Shown: positions 7,476 to 16,408 of the stretch, piece after piece | Layout of the letters: every line of letters starts with the position of its first letter | Numbering within the stretch: position 1 is the first letter of the stretch | Assembly (NCBI RefSeq): GCF_002214565.1 | Contig: NZ_CP015106.1 | Span: forward strand, 1,736,001 to 1,800,000 | Length of the DNA stretch: 64,000 nt | From: Thermococcus radiotolerans | Lineage (GTDB): Archaea; Methanobacteriota_B; Thermococci; Thermococcales; Thermococcaceae | Direction: 5' to 3' | The notes under the pieces: generated by a model | What the model saw: the letters and a program-made list of their open reading frames with translations, nothing else | Database searches by the model: none | What the model was told of the DNA's origin: nothing | Translations under genes and position numbers: made by a program

Positions 7476-9245
7476 ATGAGGGGCTTAATTCCGTTGTTCT
7501 TGGTCTCGCTGCTCGTAACGGCGGGTTTACAGGTGGTTTCCGCCTCTGGAACCAATTACTACTCGGCTAGTTCGAACGATCATGGTGCCTACGTTTATTT
7601 CACGTCTCTCATATCCGACTTCGAGGCCCTCTACGATCAGGTTCTGGCCGAAAATGACTCGGCTTTAAACGTCTCCTCGCGGCTTTACGGGATTACAAAC
7701 TCCACCTACGAGACGCTCATAGTCTATTCCTCAATCGGGATAAACGATAAAGTTCTCTCCCTGGCGTCCGAGTTTCAAAAGCTCGGTGAGTGCTCTTTCT
7801 ACGTATCCTCAGGCAGCCTATCCTTCCGGAGGGGCATGGAGGAGGGTGATTACGTTTCGGCCAGAAACGCCCTCCTGCTGATGGAAACTGGCCTTTCCTC
7901 CTGTCGGGAGGCGGTTAACTCGATCTCGTCGGTGGAACTTGTCGGGGAGAACAACGAGAGCCTGAGGTTCGATGTAACCGGTTTATCCTCCAAGCTCGAT
8001 GGGGTTGAAGACCTAATCGGGGAGTACAGACGTGCCCTCGATGCCGCGGAGGTGCCTTCGAACTTCTCGGTCTTCATCTCCAAGGAATCGCCTATGGTTC
8101 TGGACAACGTCACGATATTCGGATACGCCCCCAACATGAGCTCGGTTCTCCTCGTGGTGAACGGAACCCTCTACACGCCCGAGCTCGGCAACGGTACCTT
8201 CCGCCTCGTGTACTCCTTTCCCCGAACGGGCACCTACGAGATCTATGCGGTGGGTGTTAACTCCAGCGGCTCCTTCAGGTCGAACGTTCTCCTGGTTAAC
8301 GTGACCAGAATTCCGACGAGGATAATCGCGGAGGAGAGCCGCGGCGAGGCGGTTACGGTTTCGGGATATCTCCTCGACTACTGGAGCAGAGGGGTAGATA
8401 GAGTGCCGCTAAAGCTTGTCGTTGGCGGTGAGGCTTACCCCCTCGTGACTGACCCCGAGGGGTTCTTCAACGCCACGGTTAACGTTTCCTCCGAGGTGAA
8501 CGCGACCGTACTGTTCGCTGGAACCTCCCTCTATGCTCCCTCAAACGTCACCCTGCTTCTCCTTCCGGCCAAGCTGAGGCCCACCATAAGGCTCTTCTAC
8601 GAGGGTGGGAGCGTCAAGGCCGGCGATACGGTCACGATAACGGGAACCGTTACCCCTGACCTATCGATCCCGCTCGTGATCTACGTTGATGACTCTCCTT
8701 ACACCACAATCACCGCCCGCGGGGACTTCTCCTTCCAGGTTCAGCTTGGCGAGGGAACGCACGAGGTGTACGCGTACTTCCCGGGCAGCGATGAGCTCCA
8801 GGCGAGTGGATCCAACGTGATTCAGATAACCGCGGCTCCTATCAGTTACACCACCAGGATTCTGCTGTTGCTGGCCTTCCTTCTCCTTGCGGGGCTTGGA
8901 TACAAGTTCCTGACCCGGGAGAAGGTGCAGCCTGCGGTGGAAGAGGTGGCCGGGGAAAGGCCAGTGGAGGCTGAATTCGGTGAAGCTCCCCCGGACGTCC
9001 TTGGAGCCTACAGGGTGGTCTACCGCTTCCTCAGGAGACTCTATTCGTTGCCCGGTTCGATCACCCCCAGGGAAATGCTCTCGAGGCTCAGGGGTGAGCC
9101 CTTCTACAACGACCTGGAAAAGCTGACGGTGATGCACGAGAGGGGTCTCTACGCGAGGATGAGGTTCGGGATTTCAGAGGCTCTCGGTGCAGTCAAGAGG
9201 GCCTCCCGCGTGATAATAACCGCCATCGTGAGGGATGAGCTTTGA
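7476..9245 (+). CDS. Secreted/membrane protein with Ig-like repeats and a C-terminal DUF4129-like cytoplasmic domain
   Basis: About 589 residues from the ATG at 7476; a TTG nine bases earlier is the alternative. A signal peptide (LIPLFLVSLLVTAGLQVVSA) leads a helical exterior region (to about residue 200) and then beta-rich Ig-like domains with many NxS/T sequons. A membrane helix follows (TRILLLLAFLLLAGLGYKFL, near residue 475). The C-terminal domain (AYRVVYRFLRRLYSLPGSITPREML) resembles DUF4129, which usually accompanies MoxR/DUF58 operons. First gene of a tightly packed operon whose stop overlaps the next start by 4 nt. The DUF4129 assignment is from pattern and context only. Confidence 0.75.
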   Translation: MRGLIPLFLVSLLVTAGLQVVSASGTNYYSASSNDHGAYVYFTSLISDFEALYDQVLAENDSALNVSSRLYGITNSTYETLIVYSSIGINDKVLSLASEFQKLGECSFYVSSGSLSFRRGMEEGDYVSARNALLLMETGLSSCREAVNSISSVELVGENNESLRFDVTGLSSKLDGVEDLIGEYRRALDAAEVPSNFSVFISKESPMVLDNVTIFGYAPNMSSVLLVVNGTLYTPELGNGTFRLVYSFPRTGTYEIYAVGVNSSGSFRSNVLLVNVTRIPTRIIAEESRGEAVTVSGYLLDYWSRGVDRVPLKLVVGGEAYPLVTDPEGFFNATVNVSSEVNATVLFAGTSLYAPSNVTLLLLPAKLRPTIRLFYEGGSVKAGDTVTITGTVTPDLSIPLVIYVDDSPYTTITARGDFSFQVQLGEGTHEVYAYFPGSDELQASGSNVIQITAAPISYTTRILLLLAFLLLAGLGYKFLTREKVQPAVEEVAGERPVEAEFGEAPPDVLGAYRVVYRFLRRLYSLPGSITPREMLSRLRGEPFYNDLEKLTVMHERGLYARMRFGISEALGAVKRASRVIITAIVRDEL

Positions 9246-10264
9246 ACAAGGTGGCCTACGCGATACTGCTGATAATCGGGGTTTCCCTCCTGGTCATGCC
9301 CATGTCCGTCCCCCGCTTTAAGAGCGATGCCGCATACAGCGTGCTCAACACGGAATGGAACGGCCTGTCGAGCTTTGGAAAGCTCCTCTACAAGAGCGGG
9401 GAGATAACCCCGGTTCTCGTTCCCTACGATTCCCTCGGTCTCGGGAAGATGAACGGCACCCTCATCGTGGTGGGCCCCGATGTGGACTTCTCTCAGAGGG
9501 AAATAGAACAGGTTAGGACGTTCCTTGAAGGTGGAGGGACGCTCATACTGGCCGATGATTTCGGCACCGGCAATGAGTTGCTTGAAGGGTTGGGACTTCC
9601 CCAGCGCTTCTCGAAGAAGCCCGTGACGGGCCTGACCTACCTCAAGAACTACGAGTTCCCGGTAACGAGGGAAATAACCGACGACGCACTCTCGACGGGG
9701 GTTAACTACCTCGTGATGAGCAGGCCCGCGGTCGTCCTCAACGCCCAGAACCCCGCTGTCTACACGAGCAACGCTTCAATGCTCAACGGCGAATACGGTG
9801 CCTTTCCGCTAATGGACGTTGTTTCCTATGGAAAGGGCAGGGTGATCCTTATATCGGATCCCGACATCTTCACCAACGCCCTCTTCCCCCAGAACGAGCC
9901 GTTCCTCCGGAACCTCATTGGCTCGCTCCCCAAGAAGACCTTCTACGTAGACGAGGCTCATCATGCAGACTTCAATCCCTACTCAACGGGAACCATCGTC
10001 ATCAGGCGGGCGGTCAACAGGGAGCTGGTGTTCTACTACGTGCTGTTCATAGCTGCTCTGGCTTTCTTCATCGAGAGCGGCCTCTTTGGCCTCCTGCTGG
10101 ATAAGCTATTCGCCCTCTTGGGCCGCTTCTTCCGGGAGGAACGGCAGGGCCTCGACGAGATTATATCGAGGCTTGAGGAAAGCGGCCTCGATGGGGATAA
10201 GTTAAAAAAGATACTCCAAGAAATCGAGACTGGGTCGAAGCTGGGTGGTGGTCATGGACGGTAG
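9242..10264 (+). CDS. DUF4350 domain membrane protein
   Basis: A 340-residue protein starting at a TTG that overlaps the previous stop (TTGA). An N-terminal membrane helix (YAILLIIGVSLLVMPM) precedes an exterior domain with the DUF4350 pattern: GTLIVVGPDVDFSQREIEQV, FLEGGGTLILADDFG and GKGRVILISDPDIFTN. This resembles the glutamine-amidotransferase-like fold seen in such proteins. A second membrane helix near residue 265 (LVFYYVLFIAALAFFIESG) leads a charged cytoplasmic tail. The domain is commonly found beside MoxR and DUF58 genes. Its biochemical role is unknown. Confidence 0.82.
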   Translation: MNKVAYAILLIIGVSLLVMPMSVPRFKSDAAYSVLNTEWNGLSSFGKLLYKSGEITPVLVPYDSLGLGKMNGTLIVVGPDVDFSQREIEQVRTFLEGGGTLILADDFGTGNELLEGLGLPQRFSKKPVTGLTYLKNYEFPVTREITDDALSTGVNYLVMSRPAVVLNAQNPAVYTSNASMLNGEYGAFPLMDVVSYGKGRVILISDPDIFTNALFPQNEPFLRNLIGSLPKKTFYVDEAHHADFNPYSTGTIVIRRAVNRELVFYYVLFIAALAFFIESGLFGLLLDKLFALLGRFFREERQGLDEIISRLEESGLDGDKLKKILQEIETGSKLGGGHGR

Positions 10265-11183
10265 GGAATTCATGGGGAGACTGAAGAAAGAGGTGGGCAA
10301 GGCCGTCGTTGGTAAGGAGGACGTGATAGAGCTCCTCACGATAGCCCTCCTCTCCGAGGGGCACGTGCTCATCGAGGGAATCCCGGGTGTGGCGAAGACG
10401 ACCATAGCCAAGGCCTTCTCGAGGGCCATAGGGTTAAGCTTCTCAAGGATACAGCTCACCCCGGACCTTCTTCCGGCGGATATAATCGGCGTCTTCTACT
10501 ACGACCAGAAAACAGGGGAATGGACGACGAAGAAGGGCCCGATATTTGCCAACGTTGTCCTGGCGGACGAGGTAAACAGGGCCCAGCCAAAGACCCAGAG
10601 TGCACTCCTGGAGGCAATGCAGGAGATGCAGGTAACCATCGAGGGCACCACTTTTCCCCTCCCCAGGCCGTTCCTCGTGATAGCCACGATGAACCCCTTG
10701 GAACATGAGGGCGTTTACGTTCTCCCTGAGGCCCAGCTTGACAGGTTCATGCTGAAGATCGAGATAGGGTTCCCCAGCAAGGACGAGGAGATGGCGCTCC
10801 TCAGGAGGAAGAGCCTCGGGGACTTCTCCGACGTCGAGCCTATAGTCACCCACGAGGAGCTAGTTGGGCTCATATCCGAAGTGAAGAAGGTTGAGGCCAG
10901 CGACGAGATACTGGAGTACATCTACTCGATAATCTCCGCCACAAGGAGCGATGAGAGACTTCTCTTCGGAGCCTCGCCGAGGGCTGGAGAGCACCTCCTC
11001 TACGCCGCCAAGTCATCGGCTTTCCTCGACGGCAGGAGTTACATCATCCCAGACGACGTCAAGAAGGTCGCTCTACCCGTGCTCACCCACAGGCTCGTCC
11101 TCAAGGTTGAGTACGAACTCGAGGGTGTGAAGGTCAGGGACGTTGTGGAGGATATCCTCAGAGAAACCGAGGTCCCGGTGTAG
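10254..11183 (+). CDS. MoxR-family AAA+ ATPase
   Basis: A 309-residue AAA+ chaperone-like ATPase. Walker A is EGIPGVAKTT (residues 41-50) and Walker B is VVLADEVNRA (101-110). The sensor 1 region is PFLVIATMNPLEHEGVYVLPEAQLDRF, and the sensor 2 arginine lies in SPRAGEHLL. I chose the ATG at 10254 because GGTGGT lies just before it; an in-frame GTG at 10245 is the alternative. The start lies inside the end of the DUF4350 gene. MoxR ATPases typically assemble or activate partner proteins carrying vWA-like domains, here most likely the DUF58 protein that follows after 3 nt. Confidence 0.93.
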   Translation: MDGREFMGRLKKEVGKAVVGKEDVIELLTIALLSEGHVLIEGIPGVAKTTIAKAFSRAIGLSFSRIQLTPDLLPADIIGVFYYDQKTGEWTTKKGPIFANVVLADEVNRAQPKTQSALLEAMQEMQVTIEGTTFPLPRPFLVIATMNPLEHEGVYVLPEAQLDRFMLKIEIGFPSKDEEMALLRRKSLGDFSDVEPIVTHEELVGLISEVKKVEASDEILEYIYSIISATRSDERLLFGASPRAGEHLLYAAKSSAFLDGRSYIIPDDVKKVALPVLTHRLVLKVEYELEGVKVRDVVEDILRETEVPV

Positions 11184-11186
11184 TCG

Positions 11187-12485
11187 ATGACAAGGGAGGA
11201 CTTTCTCTTCATCCTTGCCTTCCTCCTCATGGTCGAAGGTTATCTGGCCGAGACGGTGTTCCCGGCGGTTCTGGGCATGCTGATAATCCTCTACATCTAC
11301 GGGGTTAGGAGCGTCGTGGATCTCTCAATCGAGGGTGAGGTAATCCTGCGGGAGGCAAAACTCGAGGAGGGGAAGTGGCAGGTAGCGGAACTTCACGTTA
11401 GGAACCTGGGCGGAGATGCAGTTGTGAAGCCCCTTGTGAAACATGAGGATTTTGAGGTCGAGGGTATTGAGCCGTTTTTCCTTCCTTCTGGGGAGGAGCG
11501 CCTCATCGAGTACCGCTTCAGGCCCCTCAGGAAGGGGAAGTTTGCCATTGGCCCGGTTGAGGTAATCGCTGAGGATCCGCGTGGGCTGTACGTTGAGAGG
11601 TTCTCCATAGGTCCTGAGGTAGAGGTTAACGTCTATCCCTCCGTGGAGAGCATAAAGGACGCCGCCAGGGTGGAGCACAACCTCCGCCTGGCCGAGATCT
11701 ACCGGAAGGGCCAGCTCTTTGGAGCGGAGGGTCTCGACATCAAAGATCTGAGGGAGTACCAGCACGGCGACGACTTCAAGAGGATAGACTGGAAGGCCAG
11801 CGTGAGGCTCGGCGAGCTTATAGTCAGGGAGTTCATAAAGGAGGAGAACGCCGACGTTTACATATTCCTCGACAACACGAGGGAGATGCGCAAAGGGCTT
11901 AAGATGGCAAAGATAGACTACGCCGCGGTTCTGGCACTCCAAGTGGCCTCAAACCTCGTGAGGCGCTACCGCGTGGGACTGGTTGTCTACGACGATGTCA
12001 GCGCCGATATCGTGAGCGCTGGAAAAGGCCCCGCCCAGCTTGAGGCAATTAGGAGGAAACTCGGCCTTAAGGGTGAAAAAGGAGCCATGAGCCTCCGCTT
12101 CGAGACTGGCTTCTCGATCGGTGAGAAGGCGCAGGAGTTCCTCAGGAAGGTCCTTCCGCTGAGGAAGGGCAGGCAAGGACCCCTTGGGATCTTCGAGGCC
12201 CTGAGCCTGCTCAAGAATCCCTCCTTTATAATACTCATCACGGACCTCAGCAATCCAACCCAGACCTACCGCGCCGTGGCGAGGGCATTGAGAAGCCACA
12301 GGGTGCTGATACTCTCCCCGAATCCGGTTCTCTTCTACAGCGGCGAGCTGGACGAAACGACGCTCAGGAGACTGTACCGCGCGTACAGTGAGAGGGAAGG
12401 GCTCCTAAGGAAGTTCAACGCTCTAGCTCCTACCATAGACCTCGGCCCGAGCGACTACATAAGGGAACTGGCGAGGGTGGTGTGA
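11187..12485 (+). CDS. DUF58 domain protein (vWA-like partner of MoxR)
   Basis: A 432-residue protein with two membrane helices at the N-terminus (residues about 5-45) and a beta-rich linker. The DUF58 signature follows near residues 185-225 (GLDIKDLREYQHGDDFKRIDWKAS, given here as its key residues LREYQ, GDD, RIDWKAS). Beyond it is a vWA-like fold with VYIFLDNTREMRKG and ALQVASNLVRRYRVGLVVYDD. DUF58 proteins are the usual partners of MoxR ATPases and often act in cell-envelope processes. Fourth gene of the operon; it ends one nucleotide before the next start. Confidence 0.92.
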   Translation: MTREDFLFILAFLLMVEGYLAETVFPAVLGMLIILYIYGVRSVVDLSIEGEVILREAKLEEGKWQVAELHVRNLGGDAVVKPLVKHEDFEVEGIEPFFLPSGEERLIEYRFRPLRKGKFAIGPVEVIAEDPRGLYVERFSIGPEVEVNVYPSVESIKDAARVEHNLRLAEIYRKGQLFGAEGLDIKDLREYQHGDDFKRIDWKASVRLGELIVREFIKEENADVYIFLDNTREMRKGLKMAKIDYAAVLALQVASNLVRRYRVGLVVYDDVSADIVSAGKGPAQLEAIRRKLGLKGEKGAMSLRFETGFSIGEKAQEFLRKVLPLRKGRQGPLGIFEALSLLKNPSFIILITDLSNPTQTYRAVARALRSHRVLILSPNPVLFYSGELDETTLRRLYRAYSEREGLLRKFNALAPTIDLGPSDYIRELARVV

Positions 12486-13049
12486 ATGATAGGTGTCGTG
12501 GCATCGATACTTGCGGGCTTTGTTGCCGGAACGTACATCACGCTGCTCGCTCCACTCGTCTACATCCTCGCCCTGAAGAACCGAGACCTTGGACTCGTGG
12601 CGTATTTGATATACATCCTCTACCTTGGAGGTTCCGTTGAGGCTTCGACACTCTACTCGTACTCCGGACTCGTGACGACACTGGCGCTTTCCCTGGCGTC
12701 GATACTGCTCCTCGACGACGTTCTTAAGAGAAAACCCACATTCGGGAGGGTAGAACTCCTGACGACCCTCTTCATGGTGGTCGGTCTAGTGGTGCCGGAG
12801 GCGTTCCTGGCAGGGGTTATGTTCTACTTCCTGCTCAGGTTCAGGCTGGGCGTTGGGATTTTCGCGTTCCTGGTCGCAATGGTTTCCGTCTTTCTGATCT
12901 TCCGTTCGTCCCTCGATTTCCCAGGCTCTGCGGCAACTCAGGCCTTGGTGGTGTCAGCGTTTGGAATATTTCTGGCCGTTTCGAGCCTCGTTTGGAAAAA
13001 TCTTAAAAAGAGGGAGATGTTCAGATTATACCGGAACTTCGGGCATTAG
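12486..13049 (+). CDS. Polytopic membrane protein of the MoxR/DUF58 operon
   Basis: A 187-residue, very hydrophobic protein with about six predicted membrane segments and short basic loops (VLKRKPTFGR, KNLKKREMF). It starts immediately after the DUF58 stop and ends the operon. No family recognised. Its fixed position suggests that it is the membrane partner of the DUF58 and DUF4350 proteins. Confidence 0.75.
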   Translation: MIGVVASILAGFVAGTYITLLAPLVYILALKNRDLGLVAYLIYILYLGGSVEASTLYSYSGLVTTLALSLASILLLDDVLKRKPTFGRVELLTTLFMVVGLVVPEAFLAGVMFYFLLRFRLGVGIFAFLVAMVSVFLIFRSSLDFPGSAATQALVVSAFGIFLAVSSLVWKNLKKREMFRLYRNFGH

Positions 13050-13087
13050 ACTAACCCTTAGTTTCATTCAACTAACTCGGTGATACC

Positions 13088-13171
13088 ATGCGGACTCTGA
13101 TAGTGATTCCGGCTTACAACGAGGAACTGATGAATACTCTACCTTGTGTCTGTCATTTGGAGGCGTGGTAG
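13088..13171 (+). pseudogene. N-terminal remnant of a family 2 glycosyltransferase
   Basis: A 27-codon frame beginning MRTLIVIPAYNEE, the canonical nucleotide-sugar binding start of GT2 enzymes. It then runs into unrelated sequence (LMNTLPCVCHLEAW) and stops 1 nt before the ATG of the next, complete GT2 gene. It looks like the stump of an older glycosyltransferase cut off at a recombination junction. It may still be translated as a leader, since its end provides the GGTAG before the next start. Confidence 0.6.
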
Positions 13172-14125
13172 ATGCCAGAGAAAAAATTAGACTCTCAAAA
13201 CATTACGATACTGATACCCACGAAGAACGAAGAAGGGGCTATTGGCGAAGTTATAGATGGTTTTAAGGAGCTTGGCTACACCAACATTTTTGTTATAGAC
13301 GGCCACAGCACCGACAGGACAAGGGAGATAGCAGAGAAAAAGGGTGCCACTGTCGTTCTCCAGAGCGGTAAGGGTAAAGGCCAAGCCGTTGCAGAGGCAT
13401 TCAAGATGATTGATACCGACGTAGTTGTCATGATAGATGGGGATGGAACCTACGATCCTAAAGACGTTGAGAGGCTCATTCAGCCGATTGAAAGGGGAAT
13501 AGCTGAACATGTTATTGGGAATCGGCTGGAAAACTTTGAGAAGGGCGCCTTTACAAAGTTGAATCTCGTTGGAAATAAAGTTTTCAATTTTCTCTTCCGT
13601 TTCATGTATGGTGTGGAGGTTCACGACCTCCTTACGGGGTATAGGGCCCTTACTAGGGAAGTTTATAAGAGTGCTGAGCTTGAGAAACATGGTTTCGAGG
13701 TTGAGACCGAACTGACAGTTGAAACGATTGCCAAGGGCTTCCGCATTGCAGAGGTTCCGATAAGCTATCGTAAGAGAAAGGGGAAGGCCAACCTCCACCC
13801 CATAAAGGATGGCTGGAGAATAGGGAAAACGATAATAGAGTTGATGGTGAGGTACAATCCTGGCAAATACCTATATCTCTTAGGTTTCCTCTTCTTGATG
13901 ATTGGACTTGTTACGGGATTCTACGTTGTTGAGGAGTGGCAAAGAGGAGTTACCCACTACCTACTTGCCCCGCTCACGTCGATTTTTGTTATAACTGGAA
14001 TTAACCTTGTTATATTCGGTTTCGTCCTAGGGTACATCTTCAAGAGCATGGCAGGGTTAAAACGGGAGTTAAGGAGTATTCAATACTGTACCAAAAGTCG
14101 AGAATCAGAACGAGAAAACAGGTGA
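13172..14125 (+). CDS. Family 2 glycosyltransferase with C-terminal membrane helices (AglJ/dolichyl-phosphate sugar synthase-like)
   Basis: A 317-residue enzyme. The GT-A fold starts with ITILIPTKNEEGAIGEVIDGF. A donor-binding DGHSTDRT and the acidic metal motif DGDGTYDP (near residues 88-95) follow, then LTGYRALTREVY and a terminal pair of hydrophobic helices near residues 230-290. The N-terminal domain with two TM segments resembles archaeal dolichyl-phosphate sugar transferases such as AglJ, which load the first sugar on the lipid carrier for N-glycosylation. The exact sugar is unknown. First complete gene of the polysaccharide block, 4 nt before the next gene. Confidence 0.85.
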   Translation: MPEKKLDSQNITILIPTKNEEGAIGEVIDGFKELGYTNIFVIDGHSTDRTREIAEKKGATVVLQSGKGKGQAVAEAFKMIDTDVVVMIDGDGTYDPKDVERLIQPIERGIAEHVIGNRLENFEKGAFTKLNLVGNKVFNFLFRFMYGVEVHDLLTGYRALTREVYKSAELEKHGFEVETELTVETIAKGFRIAEVPISYRKRKGKANLHPIKDGWRIGKTIIELMVRYNPGKYLYLLGFLFLMIGLVTGFYVVEEWQRGVTHYLLAPLTSIFVITGINLVIFGFVLGYIFKSMAGLKRELRSIQYCTKSRESERENR

Positions 14126-14129
14126 TGTG

Positions 14130-15302
14130 ATGCAAAAGCCCAAGATTGCAATAGTTGGTCTGCGGGGAATTCCATCAAAATATGGGGGGACAGAGACATT
14201 TGTAGAAGAGCTAACTACCAGATTAAAGGACAGATTTCAATTCTACGTTATGCACGAGGACACCAAATTCTTCGAAGATGAATATGATGGGATAATAAGA
14301 GTGCATTCTCCCGCAGTTGAGAGCAAAAGCACGAGTATACCTTCCATCAATGATTTTCTTAACGCCGCATATACTCTATCAAAACACAGGGAAGAAATTG
14401 AACTGTTGTACTTTCTCGGACCCGATAGCTCGGTAGCAGCTATCTTAGCAAAGCTAGCAAAGAAAAAAATCCTTATAAATCCTGACGGCGTTGAATGGAG
14501 GCGTTTAATAAAAAGGAGCCAATTTGTACCTTTCCACATCTTCCCGGTGTATCTTGCGACGATGGTTTACATGTACCTGATGGAATACCTGTCCTGTAAG
14601 CTACCAGATATCGTGGTAGCGGATTCCATTGGGATCAAGAAACATCTTGAAAAACGCCATAATCCAAGAATGGTCGTCTACATCGCCTACGGTGCGAGGG
14701 AGCTTCTCCCTTCGACTCTTTCCACAGATGAAGAAAGGAATATTCTTGAGAAATTTGATGTGGAGCCCAACGGCTATTACCTGACGGTTGCTAGGATTGT
14801 GGCGGAAAACAACATTCACATGGAGATCGAAGGATTCCGCAAAGCCAAGTCTGCCAAGAAGCTTGTTATAGTCGGAAATTTCAATAGGAAAGACCCGTAC
14901 ACGAGATACCTCTTCAAACTGAAAGGTGACAGGGAGGATATACTTCTCCTCGACCCAATATATGACAGAGAAGTCCTTGGAGTCTTGAGGAAGAACTGCT
15001 TTGCTTACATTCATGCCTACGAAGTTGGGGGAACGAATCCCTCCCTGCTTGAGCAGATGCTGTTTAAGAGGCCGATACTGGCATATGATGTGCCGTTTAA
15101 TAAAGAGGTTCTTCAGGAAGGGGGGGTATACTTTAAAGATGTTGAAGATTTAGCTGACAAAATGGAGATGCTTGAAAAAGGAGAGCTTGATTTAAGGAAT
15201 ATAAGGAAGACACAGGTCACGAGGATAAGGAGGCAATATAATTGGGAGAAGGTTGTAGGGGAATATGAGAGAGTGTTTAGGGTGTTGATTGGGAGGGGGT
15301 AG
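14130..15302 (+). CDS. Glycosyltransferase with N-terminal DUF1972-like domain (GT-B fold)
   Basis: About 390 residues. The N-terminus (KIAIVGLRGIPSKYGGTETF) is the glycine-rich acceptor-side motif of GT-B glycosyltransferases with DUF1972. Other family landmarks are ILINPDGVEWRR, VVADSIGIKKHL and YLTVARIVAENNIHMEIEGF. The C-terminal donor-binding EVGGTNPSLLEQML has the ExxxTxxPSLLEA-like pattern. DUF1972 enzymes include rhamnosyltransferases, which fits the rml genes nearby, but this is inference. The ATG at 14130 has GGTGATGTG before it. The next gene starts 2 nt downstream. Confidence 0.85.
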   Translation: MQKPKIAIVGLRGIPSKYGGTETFVEELTTRLKDRFQFYVMHEDTKFFEDEYDGIIRVHSPAVESKSTSIPSINDFLNAAYTLSKHREEIELLYFLGPDSSVAAILAKLAKKKILINPDGVEWRRLIKRSQFVPFHIFPVYLATMVYMYLMEYLSCKLPDIVVADSIGIKKHLEKRHNPRMVVYIAYGARELLPSTLSTDEERNILEKFDVEPNGYYLTVARIVAENNIHMEIEGFRKAKSAKKLVIVGNFNRKDPYTRYLFKLKGDREDILLLDPIYDREVLGVLRKNCFAYIHAYEVGGTNPSLLEQMLFKRPILAYDVPFNKEVLQEGGVYFKDVEDLADKMEMLEKGELDLRNIRKTQVTRIRRQYNWEKVVGEYERVFRVLIGRG

Positions 15303-15304
15303 TA

Positions 15305-16408
15305 GTGAATATAGTTTCTTGTGATATTCTTATTAATCCCCTTAGGATACATAAAAATGAAGGAGCTTCCGAGTATTTAGTTAGAGTTATTAGTCATGTT
15401 TGTGGAGATAGCCCTAACTTGTTTGTTATTACTCCAACGGATGCTGTTGATGTGCCATTTGCAAGTACTATATTTCAATTTAATCCTCTTGGAGGAATTG
15501 GCATTGCCTTTTTAGAAGTCAATATAAGCTACTGGAAGTCGGTATTTAAGTTAATAAAGGAAACAATGGTCAAGTGCAATAACACTATACTTTTTCATAA
15601 TTTCCATTTCGGATCAATTGGATCAATTATTCTTTCTAAAATCTTAAAAACAAGACTCGTTTATATAGCTCATGATGTTGAGGTGGACAGATATGCTCAG
15701 GACAGTATATCAATTGAAGAACAAAAAGTCGTGTCTGTACTTAAAATTCTGACAAAAGTGTATGAATTTTTTGCCACTCGCGCCGACAGGATAATATCTA
15801 TTTCTCATAGTGACAAGCGTAGGCTATCAGAGTTATACGGTCTCCCCTTGGAAAAAATTACCGTAATCTCCCCAAAAATCTCAGATAGTAGAATTTCCCC
15901 CAAAAATGAAAAAAGGATCATGACTAAAAGATCTGATATAGCAGTTGTTTTCCATGGCTCATACAAATACCTGCCAAATAAAGAGGCTATGGAAATTATC
16001 CGGGGAGGTATATCCAAGAATATATCTTACGAAAATGTTCAATTTTTAGTTTTTGGTTCTGGCTCTCCGAAGGTTCATGAAGGAAAGTTTAGGTCATTGG
16101 GATTTGTTGATAATATTTACGAACTCTTATCCTCCTGCGATATAGCGATTGTCCCCTTGAAACGGGGCGCAGGAGTTAAGCTTAAGATGCTGGATTATAT
16201 GGCTGCGGGATTGCCGATAGTGACGACTAAAAAAGGGACCGAGGGGTTAGATTTAGTGAATGGCAAGCATGCAATAATCGTGGATGATGTAGATGAAGGA
16301 TTTGTAAAAGCAATTGAATACTTGATAGAGAATCCAAAAATAAGAAGAAAGTTGGGGCACAATGCAAGAAACTTAGCCAACATGAAATATTTTGAGGGGG
16401 AACAATAA
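15305..16408 (+). CDS. Glycosyltransferase family 4-like (GT-B)
   Basis: A 367-residue GTG-start gene behind GGGAGGGGG. It has IYIAHDVEVDRY-type and ISISHSDKRRLSELYGLP segments typical of the GT4 hinge. The donor site region is DIAIVPLKRGAGVKLKMLDYMAAGLPIVTTKKGTEGL (key residues KRGAGVK and KMLDYMA, then G-T-EGL). The DNA becomes strongly AT-rich here, unlike the rml genes, which suggests horizontal origin of 15.3-18.9 kb. Its stop overlaps the next ATG by one base. Sugar specificity unknown. Confidence 0.83.
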   Translation: MNIVSCDILINPLRIHKNEGASEYLVRVISHVCGDSPNLFVITPTDAVDVPFASTIFQFNPLGGIGIAFLEVNISYWKSVFKLIKETMVKCNNTILFHNFHFGSIGSIILSKILKTRLVYIAHDVEVDRYAQDSISIEEQKVVSVLKILTKVYEFFATRADRIISISHSDKRRLSELYGLPLEKITVISPKISDSRISPKNEKRIMTKRSDIAVVFHGSYKYLPNKEAMEIIRGGISKNISYENVQFLVFGSGSPKVHEGKFRSLGFVDNIYELLSSCDIAIVPLKRGAGVKLKMLDYMAAGLPIVTTKKGTEGLDLVNGKHAIIVDDVDEGFVKAIEYLIENPKIRRKLGHNARNLANMKYFEGEQ

